DNA of 31,535 nt from Sphingobacteriales bacterium (GCA_947463665.1 CANHUD010000002.1:1-31535), one strand, 5' to 3'. Numbered from the stretch's first letter, positions 16,651 to 24,901 are shown. Notes: generated by a model not told the origin, from the letters alone. Translations and numbers: made by a program.

Positions 16651-17444
16651 TAACGGGTTAAAACTGCAAAAAGACTAAGTCCGATGGACAATACGGCCGT
16701 AATCGGTCCGAGATATCTTGATATACGGTCGGTACGATTTACATAATAGGCCTGAACCGGTTCCACATAAATGACATCCCGGTTTTGCATATAGTAAAAA
16801 GGATTGTCAAATACTGTTTTGGATAGCAGATCTACCCTCCCGGTGGTCCGGTAACCATTGTTCTCCCGAACTACAAGAATGTTGTTACGGACGGCGGTTG
16901 TTTTAAGATCTCCTACCTGGGCCAGCACTTCTGATAAAGTCAGACGCTCAAAGTTCATAGTAATCATAGCCGGACGATTCACATCACCCAGTACGGAAAT
17001 GAAATGATTCAGAAAACGGACGCGCACAACGGGCTCCTTTACATATTTACGGAGTCGCTCCACAACAAACATTTCCATTTCACGAACGGTCAAGCCCTGT
17101 GCTTTAAACTCCCCGATATAGGGAAGACTGACATTACCTGTTTTATCAACCAGGAATCCTCTGGTCTGGGGATCCATCATCATATTACCACCAGCCTGTG
17201 TGGAAAGTCCGGTTATATTAAACATCTGCACATCCTCCGGATTAAGGGCGGATACCTGAATGCTTAACATGTCGTCCGGGGCAATAACTTGCTCCCGAAA
17301 CGGCTTAACAGGACCCAGCAGTGTGTCCTTCATGTAGGCCAGATCATTGAAATATACAAATTCGCGGGGCGTTGTACACGACTGAAGATACAAAACGAAT
17401 AACACAAGCCCTGCACTCCATTTTGTCAAAAATTGCCTGATCAT
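16650..17444 (-). CDS. wza: Wza-like outer-membrane polysaccharide export lipoprotein
   Basis: A 264-residue protein with a lipoprotein signal: basic N-terminus, hydrophobic stretch and lipobox 'YLQSC' with Cys23. A poly_export domain follows (about 50-145, with 'IAPDDMLSIQVSALNPED' near its start and 'GNVSLPYIGEFKAQGLT' around 103-119), then an SLBB-type domain (about 147-235, 'ISVLGDVNRPAMI'). A C-terminal hydrophobic segment (about 244-262) would be the outer-membrane helix. At 264 residues it is shorter than E. coli Wza (about 380), with a single SLBB region, as is usual in Bacteroidota. It would form the exit channel for the polymer together with the Wzc-like protein. It starts 4 nt after the epimerase stop. 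Confidence 0.92.
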   Translation of the reverse strand: MIRQFLTKWSAGLVLFVLYLQSCTTPREFVYFNDLAYMKDTLLGPVKPFREQVIAPDDMLSIQVSALNPEDVQMFNITGLSTQAGGNMMMDPQTRGFLVDKTGNVSLPYIGEFKAQGLTVREMEMFVVERLRKYVKEPVVRVRFLNHFISVLGDVNRPAMITMNFERLTLSEVLAQVGDLKTTAVRNNILVVRENNGYRTTGRVDLLSKTVFDNPFYYMQNRDVIYVEPVQAYYVNRTDRISRYLGPITAVLSIGLSLFAVLTR

Positions 17445-17448
17445 TTTC

Positions 17449-18405
17449 TTAACTGTTTATTTGTTGTTGATACCATAGGATGGTTTGCTTAAGTCCGTTT
17501 TTTATATCCACCAGATCGGTGTACTGCAAATCATTGACAGCAGCAGATATGTCTGCAAGTGAACGACGAATATCTCCCATACGCTCTGTAGCATGAATGG
17601 CATCTATTGTGGTTCCAGTTTCAGCTTTTATCTGCTCCCAGAGTTCATTCAATGATGTGGATCCTCCAAGTGCAATATTATATACTTTGTGACTACCGCC
17701 GTCGACTTTACTGAAAAGTGCATTAATATTTGCCTTTACCACATTGTCAACAAAGGTGAAATCACGTGAAATACTTCCGTCCCCATTGATGATCGGTGCA
17801 CGTCCGGTAAGTGCTGATGTAATGAATATGGGAATAACAGCAGCATATTGGCCGAATGGATTCTGCCGGGGTCCGAATACATTGAAATAGCGCAGTCCGA
17901 TGATGTTCATCTTGTAGCACTTTGAAAATACTTCCGCATACAGTTCATTCGCATATTTCGAAACTGCATAAGGGGATAACGGTTTTCCAATGGTGGTTTC
18001 CACCTTTGGAGAATAATCTGCATCTCCGTAAACAGATGAGGAAGATGCATAAACCACTTTGCGGATTCCCTCCGTTTTAGAGGCCTCCAGCAGATTCACA
18101 AATCCGTTTATGTTATTGTCATGCGTATTGATCGGATCATCGATGCTTCTGGGTACAGACCCAATAGCAGCCTGATGACAAACCATGTCCATATCCTTTA
18201 CAGCCTTACGACATTCGCTGATAAAGCGAAGATCTGCCCGGAAAAACTCTACTTTGCTGTTTTGCAGAAAAGGTTTGATATTATCCATGGTACCGGTGCT
18301 GAGGTTATCCATCACCCGGATTTTTTCCACTTCTGGCATTGATAACAGCCGTTCAATGATGTGCGAGCCAACAAAACCGGCACCTCCCGTAACTAAGATC
18401 TTCAT
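17449..18405 (-). CDS. wbpP: UDP-N-acetylglucosamine 4-epimerase, WbpP/TviC family
   Basis: A 318-residue extended SDR. NAD-binding 'GGAGFVG' is at 7-13, catalytic Ser in 'ASSSSVYGD' (120-128) and YxxxK at Y146/K150 in 'SPYAVSKYANELYAE'. The block 'CHQAAIGSVPRSIDDP' (76-91), plus 'GLRYFNVFGPRQ' and 'INGDGSISRDF', closely resembles WbpP-type epimerases as I remember them. This family interconverts UDP-GlcNAc and UDP-GalNAc or their uronic acids. That would supply GalNAc or GalNAcA for the polymer and fits possible uronamide formation by the AsnB-like enzymes (inference). It lies between the ABC exporter and the Wza/Wzc pair. Exact substrate is uncertain within the group. Confidence 0.85.
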   Translation of the reverse strand: MKILVTGGAGFVGSHIIERLLSMPEVEKIRVMDNLSTGTMDNIKPFLQNSKVEFFRADLRFISECRKAVKDMDMVCHQAAIGSVPRSIDDPINTHDNNINGFVNLLEASKTEGIRKVVYASSSSVYGDADYSPKVETTIGKPLSPYAVSKYANELYAEVFSKCYKMNIIGLRYFNVFGPRQNPFGQYAAVIPIFITSALTGRAPIINGDGSISRDFTFVDNVVKANINALFSKVDGGSHKVYNIALGGSTSLNELWEQIKAETGTTIDAIHATERMGDIRRSLADISAAVNDLQYTDLVDIKNGLKQTILWYQQQINS

Positions 18406-18435
18406 GAGTCGAATTTTCTTGTGTTGTTTAGTTAA

Positions 18436-19713
18436 TCACTTGTTTATACCCGTTTCGGATACTAACCAGGGGAATACGGGTGCAACCACTCCCTTCCGGT
18501 CAGAATCCCGGTACAGCGTACCATAGTTCTCAATGTTGATGCTCACCGCCTGCTCCAGTAAATCAAACATCTGCACTTTCGTTTCAAAAATGGCCGCAAG
18601 AACTTCATATTTACCAGGCATCAGCACATTGGGATCAATCTTTATCCGAAAAGAATGCTCTCCCTGGGTGAGTCGATATTGACCCAAATAATCATCCAAT
18701 GCAGTTGTAAGCACCGGTATGCCATCCTGATTCGTAAATCGGAATGAAAGCGTGGCATTTTCACGGTAGCGTCGAACATTTACAGTTGCCTGCAATTCAA
18801 AAGAATCACCCGAGAGAATATTGCCTGTTACTTCTCCACTCTTATTCACTACACGGATATCCAGAAACTCCAGATCCTTCGATGGATCAGAGGGCCTTGT
18901 TACCACAGCCCGCTCCGAAAGATTTCCCCGCATATACTCGGCTATACTTTCGGTAACCGTACCTGTAGAATGAATCCTGCCATTGTTCAGTACCACTCCT
19001 CTGCTGCACAAATTACGGATAGCGCCCATATTGTGACTTACAAAAAGAATGGTCCGGCCTTCATTCTTACTGACTGACTCCATGCGACCCAGGCATTTAC
19101 TCTGAAACTCAGCATCACCCACTGCCAGTACCTCATCCACAATCAATATCTCACTCTCCAGATGAGCAGCCACTGAAAAAGCCAGTCGGACATACATACC
19201 GGAAGAATATCTTTTTACAGGTGTATTGATGTAGGCCTCTACTCCGGCAAACTGTACAATCTCGTCAAACTTTCGTCGAATCTCTTTTTTACGCATGCCC
19301 AGTATAGCCCCGTTCATGTAGATATTCTCCTTACCTGTCATCTCCGGATGAAAACCCGTTCCCACTTCCAGAAGAGATGCGATACGGCCATCAATAAAAA
19401 TTTTACCGGTAGTGGGAGCCGTCACCTTACTCAGCAACTTCAATAATGTACTTTTGCCCGCTCCATTCCTGCCTATAACTCCCACTACATCGCCTTTCTG
19501 GATAGTAAGATCAATATCTTTTAATGCCCACATGAAATTTGTATCCGAACGTCGGGTACGGTCATTCTCCTGGCCAATCTTCATAAAAGGATCTTCCTTT
19601 CCTGTTACATTGGCCCACCAGCGCTGTAGATCTCTGCTCAAAGTACCGGTACCTATCGTACCGAGTTCATACAACTTTGAAACATCCTCTATTTTTATTG
19701 CAAGATTTCCCAT
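18436..19713 (-). CDS. wzt: Wzt-like polysaccharide ABC transporter ATPase
   Basis: A 425-residue ATPase. Walker A is 'GRNGAGKST' (81-89), signature 'YSSGM' (169-173), Walker B 'ILIVDEVLAVGD' (189-200) and H-loop His227. 'GFHPEMTGKENIYMNGAILG' (120-139) is typical of polysaccharide/teichoic-acid exporters. Residues from about 275 to the end form a beta-rich C-terminal domain like the Wzt_C carbohydrate-binding domain, which in O9a-type systems recognises the capped end of the finished glycan. It pairs with the Wzm-like permease encoded 29 nt upstream. The C-terminal domain implies selective cargo recognition, but which glycan it binds is not readable. Confidence 0.93.
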   Translation of the reverse strand: MGNLAIKIEDVSKLYELGTIGTGTLSRDLQRWWANVTGKEDPFMKIGQENDRTRRSDTNFMWALKDIDLTIQKGDVVGVIGRNGAGKSTLLKLLSKVTAPTTGKIFIDGRIASLLEVGTGFHPEMTGKENIYMNGAILGMRKKEIRRKFDEIVQFAGVEAYINTPVKRYSSGMYVRLAFSVAAHLESEILIVDEVLAVGDAEFQSKCLGRMESVSKNEGRTILFVSHNMGAIRNLCSRGVVLNNGRIHSTGTVTESIAEYMRGNLSERAVVTRPSDPSKDLEFLDIRVVNKSGEVTGNILSGDSFELQATVNVRRYRENATLSFRFTNQDGIPVLTTALDDYLGQYRLTQGEHSFRIKIDPNVLMPGKYEVLAAIFETKVQMFDLLEQAVSINIENYGTLYRDSDRKGVVAPVFPWLVSETGINK

Positions 19714-19742
19714 TACTCTGTTGCTTTTTTAGACGTCAGGCA

Positions 19743-20621
19743 CTACACCGTATCCATGAATGTTCGCTCTACTCTATTAAATATCACGACACTGACCATA
19801 AGCAGTACAACCATGAACGATGCACTGTATGTCAGCGAAAAAACAGAAAATTGTCCGGTACCCAAAAATGCATAACGAAATGCTTCCACTACCGGGCTCA
19901 GAGGATTCATCATCACCCACCCTCTGTATTTTTCCGGAATAGACTGAACAGAATAAATCACAGGAGTAGCATACATCAGGAGCTGTATCCCAAAAGTCAG
20001 CAGAAAAGTAAGATCCCTGTATTTGGTTGTCATCGCAGAAAAAATCATCCCCGCACCCAATGAAATACCTGCCATTATAATAATCAATACCGGCAGAAGG
20101 AGAATGGCCAGATTCGGTTTGATCGGATACCCTCCATCAATCAGATAATAAATAAGGAAACCCAGAAACAGACTGAATTGAATCAGAAATTTCAGCAGAT
20201 TAGAAACCACAATGGAGATGGGTATAATCAGCCGCGGGAAATAAACCTTACCAAATATTGAAGCATTGGTAATGAACACAGAAGATGTTTTAGTAAAACA
20301 TTCCGAAAAATAATTCCATATCGTTAACGCTGAAAGATAAAAAAGCAACCGGGGCATCCCATCCGAACTCAGTTGGGCAAAGCCGCCAAAAACAACCGCA
20401 AACATAATTGTGGTCAAAATCGGCTGAATAAAAAACCAGATAGGACCAAGAATAGTCTGCTTGTATGTAGCTACAAAATCACGCATAACAAACATCTGTA
20501 TCAGGTCCCGGTAACGCCAAATTTCGCCCAGCCGGATGTTCAGTAAATTATCCTTGGGCTTGAGTACCTCACTCCAGCGCTGCTCTCCGTGTATCTCCAT
20601 TTCCTGCTTCGTCTTATCCAT
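19743..20621 (-). CDS. wzm: Wzm-like polysaccharide ABC transporter permease
   Basis: A 292-residue ABC-2 permease. A cytosolic N-terminus of about 60 residues carries 'LGEIWRYRDLIQMFVMRDF' and the amphipathic 'YKQTILGPIWFFIQP' entry helix typical of TagG/Wzm/KpsM proteins. About six membrane spans follow. 'VMMNPLSPVVEAFRYAFLG' before the last span is the conserved periplasmic re-entrant region. It would form the inner-membrane channel with the Wzt-like ATPase. The start ATG overlaps the regulator stop by 8 nt (ATGGATAA), so regulator and exporter are almost certainly co-transcribed and coupled. Confidence 0.93.
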   Translation of the reverse strand: MDKTKQEMEIHGEQRWSEVLKPKDNLLNIRLGEIWRYRDLIQMFVMRDFVATYKQTILGPIWFFIQPILTTIMFAVVFGGFAQLSSDGMPRLLFYLSALTIWNYFSECFTKTSSVFITNASIFGKVYFPRLIIPISIVVSNLLKFLIQFSLFLGFLIYYLIDGGYPIKPNLAILLLPVLIIIMAGISLGAGMIFSAMTTKYRDLTFLLTFGIQLLMYATPVIYSVQSIPEKYRGWVMMNPLSPVVEAFRYAFLGTGQFSVFSLTYSASFMVVLLMVSVVIFNRVERTFMDTV

Positions 20622-21234
20622 TTTTATCAGTTAATACCATTGAAATCAACTCACTCTTCGAATGGACCTTCATTTTCGCATAGACTTTCTTCAAATGCTG
20701 GTTCACCGTAAACGAAGTGATATACATTTTCGCCGCTATCTGTTTGTACGTCAGCCCCTGGCATACCAACTCAATGATCTCCAGCTCACGCTTTGTCAGA
20801 ATATCAGCATACCGCTCATGCGGATTCACCCGAATCAACTGCAAAACCCTGGCGGCCAGTAAGGGAGAAATATACGCTTCATACTGCTGTACATACCGAA
20901 CGGCAACCGGCAGATCAGCAATTGACTGCGATCTTACAAAACAACCGTTTAGCCCAAAGCCATTCAGCGAGGTAACTTTACCATCTTCCTCACTGATATA
21001 CATAAGCGTACGTATGTTTCTGCGGCTGCGCAGCAGATCAATGTAATCCAGCATATTTACCAGCCCATCCTCCAGCAGGATTACTTGCGGCTCTCCCTTC
21101 GTAGCCAGCATCTTCTGTAAAGAAGGAAGCGAAGCCACACTGAAAAGCACACGCATATCACTGCTGCCATTCAGAAATTCTTCTATCTGAACAACCAATC
21201 GCGCGTCTTCTATTATAATTCCTATATCAATCAT
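20614..21234 (-). CDS. LuxR/NarL-type regulator with degenerate receiver domain
   Basis: A 206-residue protein from ATG 21234; an upstream in-frame GTG at 21267 would add 11 residues, but the receiver fold begins right at this ATG. Residues 2-120 resemble a REC domain and 145-200 are a clear LuxR helix-turn-helix ('LTKRELEIIELVCQGLTYKQIA', 'TVNQHLKKVYAKM'). The acidic pair E9-D10 is kept. In strand 3 ('PQVILLED') Glu55 aligns where the phospho-acceptor Asp normally sits, and the conserved Lys is Arg101 ('GCFVRS'); Ser81 fits the Thr/Ser switch. It may therefore be phosphorylation-independent, although Asp56 beside the site leaves some doubt. It heads the glycan operon and overlaps the permease gene, so it probably regulates that operon (inference). 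No histidine kinase is nearby. Confidence 0.87.
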   Translation of the reverse strand: MIDIGIIIEDARLVVQIEEFLNGSSDMRVLFSVASLPSLQKMLATKGEPQVILLEDGLVNMLDYIDLLRSRRNIRTLMYISEEDGKVTSLNGFGLNGCFVRSQSIADLPVAVRYVQQYEAYISPLLAARVLQLIRVNPHERYADILTKRELEIIELVCQGLTYKQIAAKMYITSFTVNQHLKKVYAKMKVHSKSELISMVLTDKNG

Positions 21235-21494
21235 GACAGAATATCCAACGTGAATAATGAAAGCCACTTATGGCTTCGTCGCTTTTCATACTGGATTTAG
21301 TTATTTAATTGCTTAAATAAGTGCAACTTTATAACGCTGCTTCTGCAATAAAAGTATAAGGATAATGGAGTTTATATAAAAAACGAGGCAGTTAACGCTA
21401 CATATTATGAAAATATGAATACTCTCACACTCCTCAAAAGTGTAACAAGGCGCTAAAATAAGCAATCCTGAGGAACTAACCGCAAAACCTATCG
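21235..21494. other. Intergenic leader upstream of the glycan operon
   Basis: This 260-bp AT-rich gap holds no convincing ORF beyond the optional 11-codon extension of the regulator. It contains the candidate promoter and an AT-rich 6-bp hairpin, CATATT (21401-21406) and AATATG (21412-21417), inside the predicted leader. I see no clear terminator for the methyltransferase gene that ends at 21495, so read-through into the operon is possible. Confidence 0.5.
21435..21465 (-). promoter_or_regulatory. Candidate Bacteroidota promoter for the glycan operon
   Basis: Read on the minus strand, TTG (21465-21463) is followed by 20 nt and CACTTTTG (21442-21435). The known Bacteroidota form is TTG/TTTG, 19-21 nt, TAnnTTTG, so only the first base of the -7 box differs. 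Initiation would fall near 21428, giving a leader of about 190 nt before the regulator ATG. It was found by eye and similar matches can occur by chance in AT-rich DNA. Confidence 0.4.
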
Positions 21495-22355
21495 TTATTT
21501 CTTCCTGGGTATGGCGTAGTCAATGGTTTGAATTCGCCCAAAAAAAACCTGTACGGGCTTTGGTAAAAAGCGCTCCACACGAAAAGCCCAACGTCTGAAT
21601 TTCCTGTTGAACGTGCTATCCGGCAACAACCTGTGTAAACGATGAACACAACCCATTACCTGCACATTAACCTTCTCATAATATTGAAGCCCTATTTCCT
21701 TATAATATTGAGTGGTATTTTCTCTATCCGGATGCGTATCCTTCTCCTTCCACGCTGCAAACTTCTTTCGCTGAAAAATAGAAGGACGTTCAAATACCGG
21801 AATCATAAACCGTATCTTATCGAGAAGAGGCGAATTTTCAGCAGGTTCAACAAATCGAACCTTTCCCTCCTTTTTCAAAATCCGGTTAATTTTCTGATGA
21901 AACATCTGCTCCTGCTCCGGTGTAAGATGATGCACAAACGCTTTACCAACAACAATGTCAAATGTGTTCTCCTCCAAATCAGCCTCCAGAAAATCACACC
22001 CTATAAATTGTATCGGATGCGTAAACTGATACCGCTCATTTAACGCTGCCACCAATTGCCCGCTCACACTAGACAAATCATTCGCAAACACCTGCGCACC
22101 CAGTAACGCCATCAGACCTGCATTCAGACAGTCGCCACAGCCCAATTCCAAAACCCGTTTCCCTTTTAACTGATCTTGAAAATTATCAAGATACATCGCC
22201 GTCCAGCTGGCATCTGTAATGCGTGCATCTGCCAGAAAAGAAGCATATTTGTCCAGTCTCCTGAATATCTTGTTTAAATCAGTCTGCGCGTAAAACGAAT
22301 CATAAAACTGTACATTCTTTTCCGTGTTTGACACGATTTTTTCATCTTGTAACAT
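21495..22355 (-). CDS. Class I SAM-dependent methyltransferase
   Basis: A 286-residue protein with motif I 'VLELGCGDCLNAG' (68-80), an acidic post-I residue in 'VFANDLS' (89-95), and a motif-IV-like 'FDIVVGKAFVHHL'. 'ILKKEGKVRFVEPAE' matches the strand before the C-terminal part of Methyltransf_25/11-type proteins. The ~90-residue C-terminal tail is basic and aromatic, without an assignable domain. The substrate is unknown; a sugar, lipid or small-molecule acceptor is possible. It lies 260 bp upstream of the operon on the same strand and is divergent from the CapK-like gene. A link to the polysaccharide is inferred from location only. Confidence 0.85.
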   Translation of the reverse strand: MLQDEKIVSNTEKNVQFYDSFYAQTDLNKIFRRLDKYASFLADARITDASWTAMYLDNFQDQLKGKRVLELGCGDCLNAGLMALLGAQVFANDLSSVSGQLVAALNERYQFTHPIQFIGCDFLEADLEENTFDIVVGKAFVHHLTPEQEQMFHQKINRILKKEGKVRFVEPAENSPLLDKIRFMIPVFERPSIFQRKKFAAWKEKDTHPDRENTTQYYKEIGLQYYEKVNVQVMGCVHRLHRLLPDSTFNRKFRRWAFRVERFLPKPVQVFFGRIQTIDYAIPRKK

Positions 22356-22603
22356 ACCTGAAGGCTTCTTTATAAAAAACTAATTACTGGTTAAATTCGT
22401 TCATTTTCAGCAATCATTGTAGGATTATTTTACATTTACTGCAACAAAGCAGTTGTTAGCCCTACGAAGATATATTTAATTTTTATTATCTGTAACTTCG
22501 CATTTCTAAAAGTTTGACGCTGATCGATTGAACGAATAAACAATTAACTCAGCTAAAAAACGTTTACATTATACATTTTAGTTTCCACTACTAAAAATAA
22601 ATT
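22356..22603. other. Divergent intergenic region
   Basis: This 248-bp AT-rich gap separates the minus-strand methyltransferase from the plus-strand CapK-like gene and must hold promoters for one or both. I found -7-like boxes (for example TAACTTCG at 22493-22500) but none with a TTG at the right distance, so no promoter is called. A weak 5-bp stem, ACTGC (22438-22442) with GCAGT (22449-22453), is present. No small ORF is convincing. Confidence 0.5.
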
Positions 22604-23959
22604 GTGAATCATTTTTTTTACCTCACACTTCGCCTTAACGGCTATCCCATCGATAATGCCCGTCGTACTCTTTCAGAAATCAAATATAGGCGACAAAAAA
22701 GTTATGTTCCGGGTTGTTTCAATTCCAGTCTACTGCAAGATGCACTAGCCATCTATAAACATCATGGTTCAAACCCGTTTTACCGTAAACTTCTCAGGGA
22801 AAACGGGATGGAACAGCTTCCAATGGTGAATACCTACGAAGAATGGTTACAGATCCCGATTATTGCCAAATCCAATATGCAACGGGATCTGGATGAAATC
22901 ATACAGGGGCAGAACAAAAAAGATTTACGCATTCACAATACCTCCGGTTCCACGGGCAATCCATTTTTCTTTGCCAAAGACAAATTCTGTCATGCCATGA
23001 ATTGGGCCATGATTGACGACCGCCTTAATGCATTGAATATCAACTATGGAGCAGATCTGCAAGGCCGCTTCTACGGTATTCCGCTCAGTCGGATAAAATA
23101 CCAGAAAGAACGTCTGAAAGACTGGATATCCGGCCGCTACCGCTTTCCGGTTTTTGACCTGTCTGACCAAAAAATGGAAGAAATTCTCCAGGTGTTCCGC
23201 CGTAAACCATTCGTCTACACAAATGGTTACGCCAGCTCCCTTGCCTATTTCGCAAAATTCCTGATCCGCAAAGGACTGATACTCAAAGATGTTTGTCCAA
23301 CCCTGCGGCTGACCATCACCACATCAGAAGTATGTGATGATATTGATCGTGCCACCATGGAAAAAGGATTTGGCGTACCCGTAGCCAATGAATATGGCGC
23401 TGCTGAACTCGACTGGCTGGCTATGCACGATACTGAAGGAAACTGGCTGATCAACAACGAAACACTGCTGGTCGAAATTATAGATGATAACGGTGCCCCC
23501 TGTCTTCCCGGAGTGGAAGGACGAGTGATCGTAACCTCCCTGTTCAATAAAGCAATGCCGTTCATCCGGTATGATGTTGGCGACAGGGCCGTTCTTGCCG
23601 ATGGCAACAAAGGTCCTTACCAGTTAATGCAGCGAGTGGCCGGGCGAAACAATGATATCATCCGCCTCCCAAGTGGCAAAGTATCCATGGGATTCACCAT
23701 CTATTATCTCGCAAAAGAATTACTCGAAAAAGGAGAGGTACGCGTAAAAGAATTCATCATGGTACAAAAAGCACTGGATACCTTTGAAGTCCAGTACTCC
23801 GCAGACCAGGATCTGACCGAAAACGATAAGCAACTACTCCGGGAAACACTGGAACAATATCTTGAACCAGGCCTCCATTGCTCTTTTTTACGCAAAGAAC
23901 ATGTTGGCAGAACTCATGCCGGAAAATTAAAATACTTTCGCTCTGAACTGGAAGCTTAA
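22604..23959 (+). CDS. CapK/PaaK-like adenylate-forming enzyme (GTG start)
   Basis: A 451-residue member of the phenylacetate-CoA-ligase-like group often annotated CapK in capsule loci. The ATP-binding loop is 'TSGSTGNP' (113-120). 'TTSEVCDD' (239-246), 'NEYGAAELDW' (262-271) and 'RYDVGDRA' (322-329) are the other adenylation motifs, and the C-terminus carries a basic 'HAGKLKYFRSEL' loop. The enzyme should activate a carboxylic acid as its adenylate; the acceptor (CoA, sugar amine or other) is not evident and no carrier protein is nearby. The start is GTG, with an A-rich upstream stretch. It is followed after 31 nt by an SDR epimerase, probably co-transcribed, so acyl or aminoacyl decoration of a sugar is one reasonable guess. 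Confidence 0.88.
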   Translation: MNHFFYLTLRLNGYPIDNARRTLSEIKYRRQKSYVPGCFNSSLLQDALAIYKHHGSNPFYRKLLRENGMEQLPMVNTYEEWLQIPIIAKSNMQRDLDEIIQGQNKKDLRIHNTSGSTGNPFFFAKDKFCHAMNWAMIDDRLNALNINYGADLQGRFYGIPLSRIKYQKERLKDWISGRYRFPVFDLSDQKMEEILQVFRRKPFVYTNGYASSLAYFAKFLIRKGLILKDVCPTLRLTITTSEVCDDIDRATMEKGFGVPVANEYGAAELDWLAMHDTEGNWLINNETLLVEIIDDNGAPCLPGVEGRVIVTSLFNKAMPFIRYDVGDRAVLADGNKGPYQLMQRVAGRNNDIIRLPSGKVSMGFTIYYLAKELLEKGEVRVKEFIMVQKALDTFEVQYSADQDLTENDKQLLRETLEQYLEPGLHCSFLRKEHVGRTHAGKLKYFRSELEA

Positions 23960-23990
23960 CAATCTCTATTAATCATAATGTAAGATCGTG

Positions 23991-24899
23991 ATGAAAACCT
24001 GCCTGGTTCTGGGTGCTTCAGGATTCATTGGAAGCCATATCGTTGACCACTTTCTCTCCGACCACTATGATGTAATCGGCGTGGATGTCATGACGGTAAA
24101 CCGTCAACAGACCCCGGGCTATCGCCATTATGCGGGTGCCATCACAGATGAACTTCTGCAGTTGCTGTTCACCCAGAATCGCATCGATACTGTAGTCTTC
24201 GCCGCCGGCAGAGCCTCCGTCCAGGCCTCCTTTCAGTCGCCTGTAACCGATCATCAGGAAAATGTAATGGCTTTTCTTCAGGTAGCAGAAGCGTTAAGAA
24301 GATATGCCCCTTCAGCCTACCTCATGCTGCTTTCCAGCGCCGCCGTCTATGGAAATCCTTCCTCCCTGCCCATTCACGAAACAGCTCATACAAAGCCTAT
24401 TTCCCCTTATGGATTCCATAAATTACAGGCCGAATTGATCGCACAGGAATATGCCACCTGTTTCCAGCTTCGCATCAGCGCCCTGCGCCTCTTCTCCTGC
24501 TACGGTGAAGGACAGCGGAAACTACTGCTCTGGGATCTTTGTAAAAAGATGGAACAACCCGGAACGCTGGAACTAAAAGGTAAGGGAAATGAAAGCCGTG
24601 ATTTTATTCATGTACAGGATGTAGCCTCCTTCGTCTTTCACCTGGCAACAAACCCGCCAATGGGCTTCTCCCTGTTCAACGTTGCCAGTGGAATGGAAAG
24701 CAGCATCCGCGAAATAGCCGAAAAACTGGTTGAAAACTTCGACCCTAAACGGAACGTCGACTTCGAAGGAAAAGAAAATACGGGCAACCCAGACAACTGG
24801 TGCGCAAATATCGAAGCGATGAAAGGCACCGGTTTCACACCCGCCGTAGAACTGGAAGAAGGTATCCGACGATATGCCCGGTGGTACCTCTCCCTCTAA
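23991..24899 (+). CDS. NAD-dependent epimerase/dehydratase (extended SDR)
   Basis: A 302-residue SDR started at ATG 23991; a GTG one codon earlier is possible. It shows 'LGASGFIGSH' (7-16, GxxGxxG), 'VDVMT' (31-35) after the second strand, 'LLSSAAVYGNP' (113-123) with the catalytic Ser, and YxxxK at Y140/K144 in 'SPYGFHKLQAE'. 'LRLFSCYGEGQRKLLLWDL' and 'RDFIHVQDVASFV' mark the sugar-nucleotide epimerase/4,6-dehydratase branch. It probably modifies an NDP-sugar at C4 or related positions; the exact reaction is not readable. It lies behind the CapK-like gene on the plus strand and is convergent with the FkbM gene. Confidence 0.88.
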   Translation: MKTCLVLGASGFIGSHIVDHFLSDHYDVIGVDVMTVNRQQTPGYRHYAGAITDELLQLLFTQNRIDTVVFAAGRASVQASFQSPVTDHQENVMAFLQVAEALRRYAPSAYLMLLSSAAVYGNPSSLPIHETAHTKPISPYGFHKLQAELIAQEYATCFQLRISALRLFSCYGEGQRKLLLWDLCKKMEQPGTLELKGKGNESRDFIHVQDVASFVFHLATNPPMGFSLFNVASGMESSIREIAEKLVENFDPKRNVDFEGKENTGNPDNWCANIEAMKGTGFTPAVELEEGIRRYARWYLSL

Positions 24900-24901
24900 A
24901 A

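Noticed and set aside
21235..21267. GTG-initiated 11-residue extension of the LuxR regulator.
   Set aside because: The receiver fold begins at the ATG at 21234 and the extra residues look unlike a domain start.
22438..22453. Small inverted repeat ACTGC/GCAGT in the divergent region.
   Set aside because: The stem is only 5 bp and has no T-run or conserved context; too weak to call an operator or terminator.
23961..23970. A 10-mer, AATCTCTATT, shared with the repeat hairpin at 31173-31182.
   Set aside because: A single AT-rich 10-mer without the 7-bp array is expected by chance.
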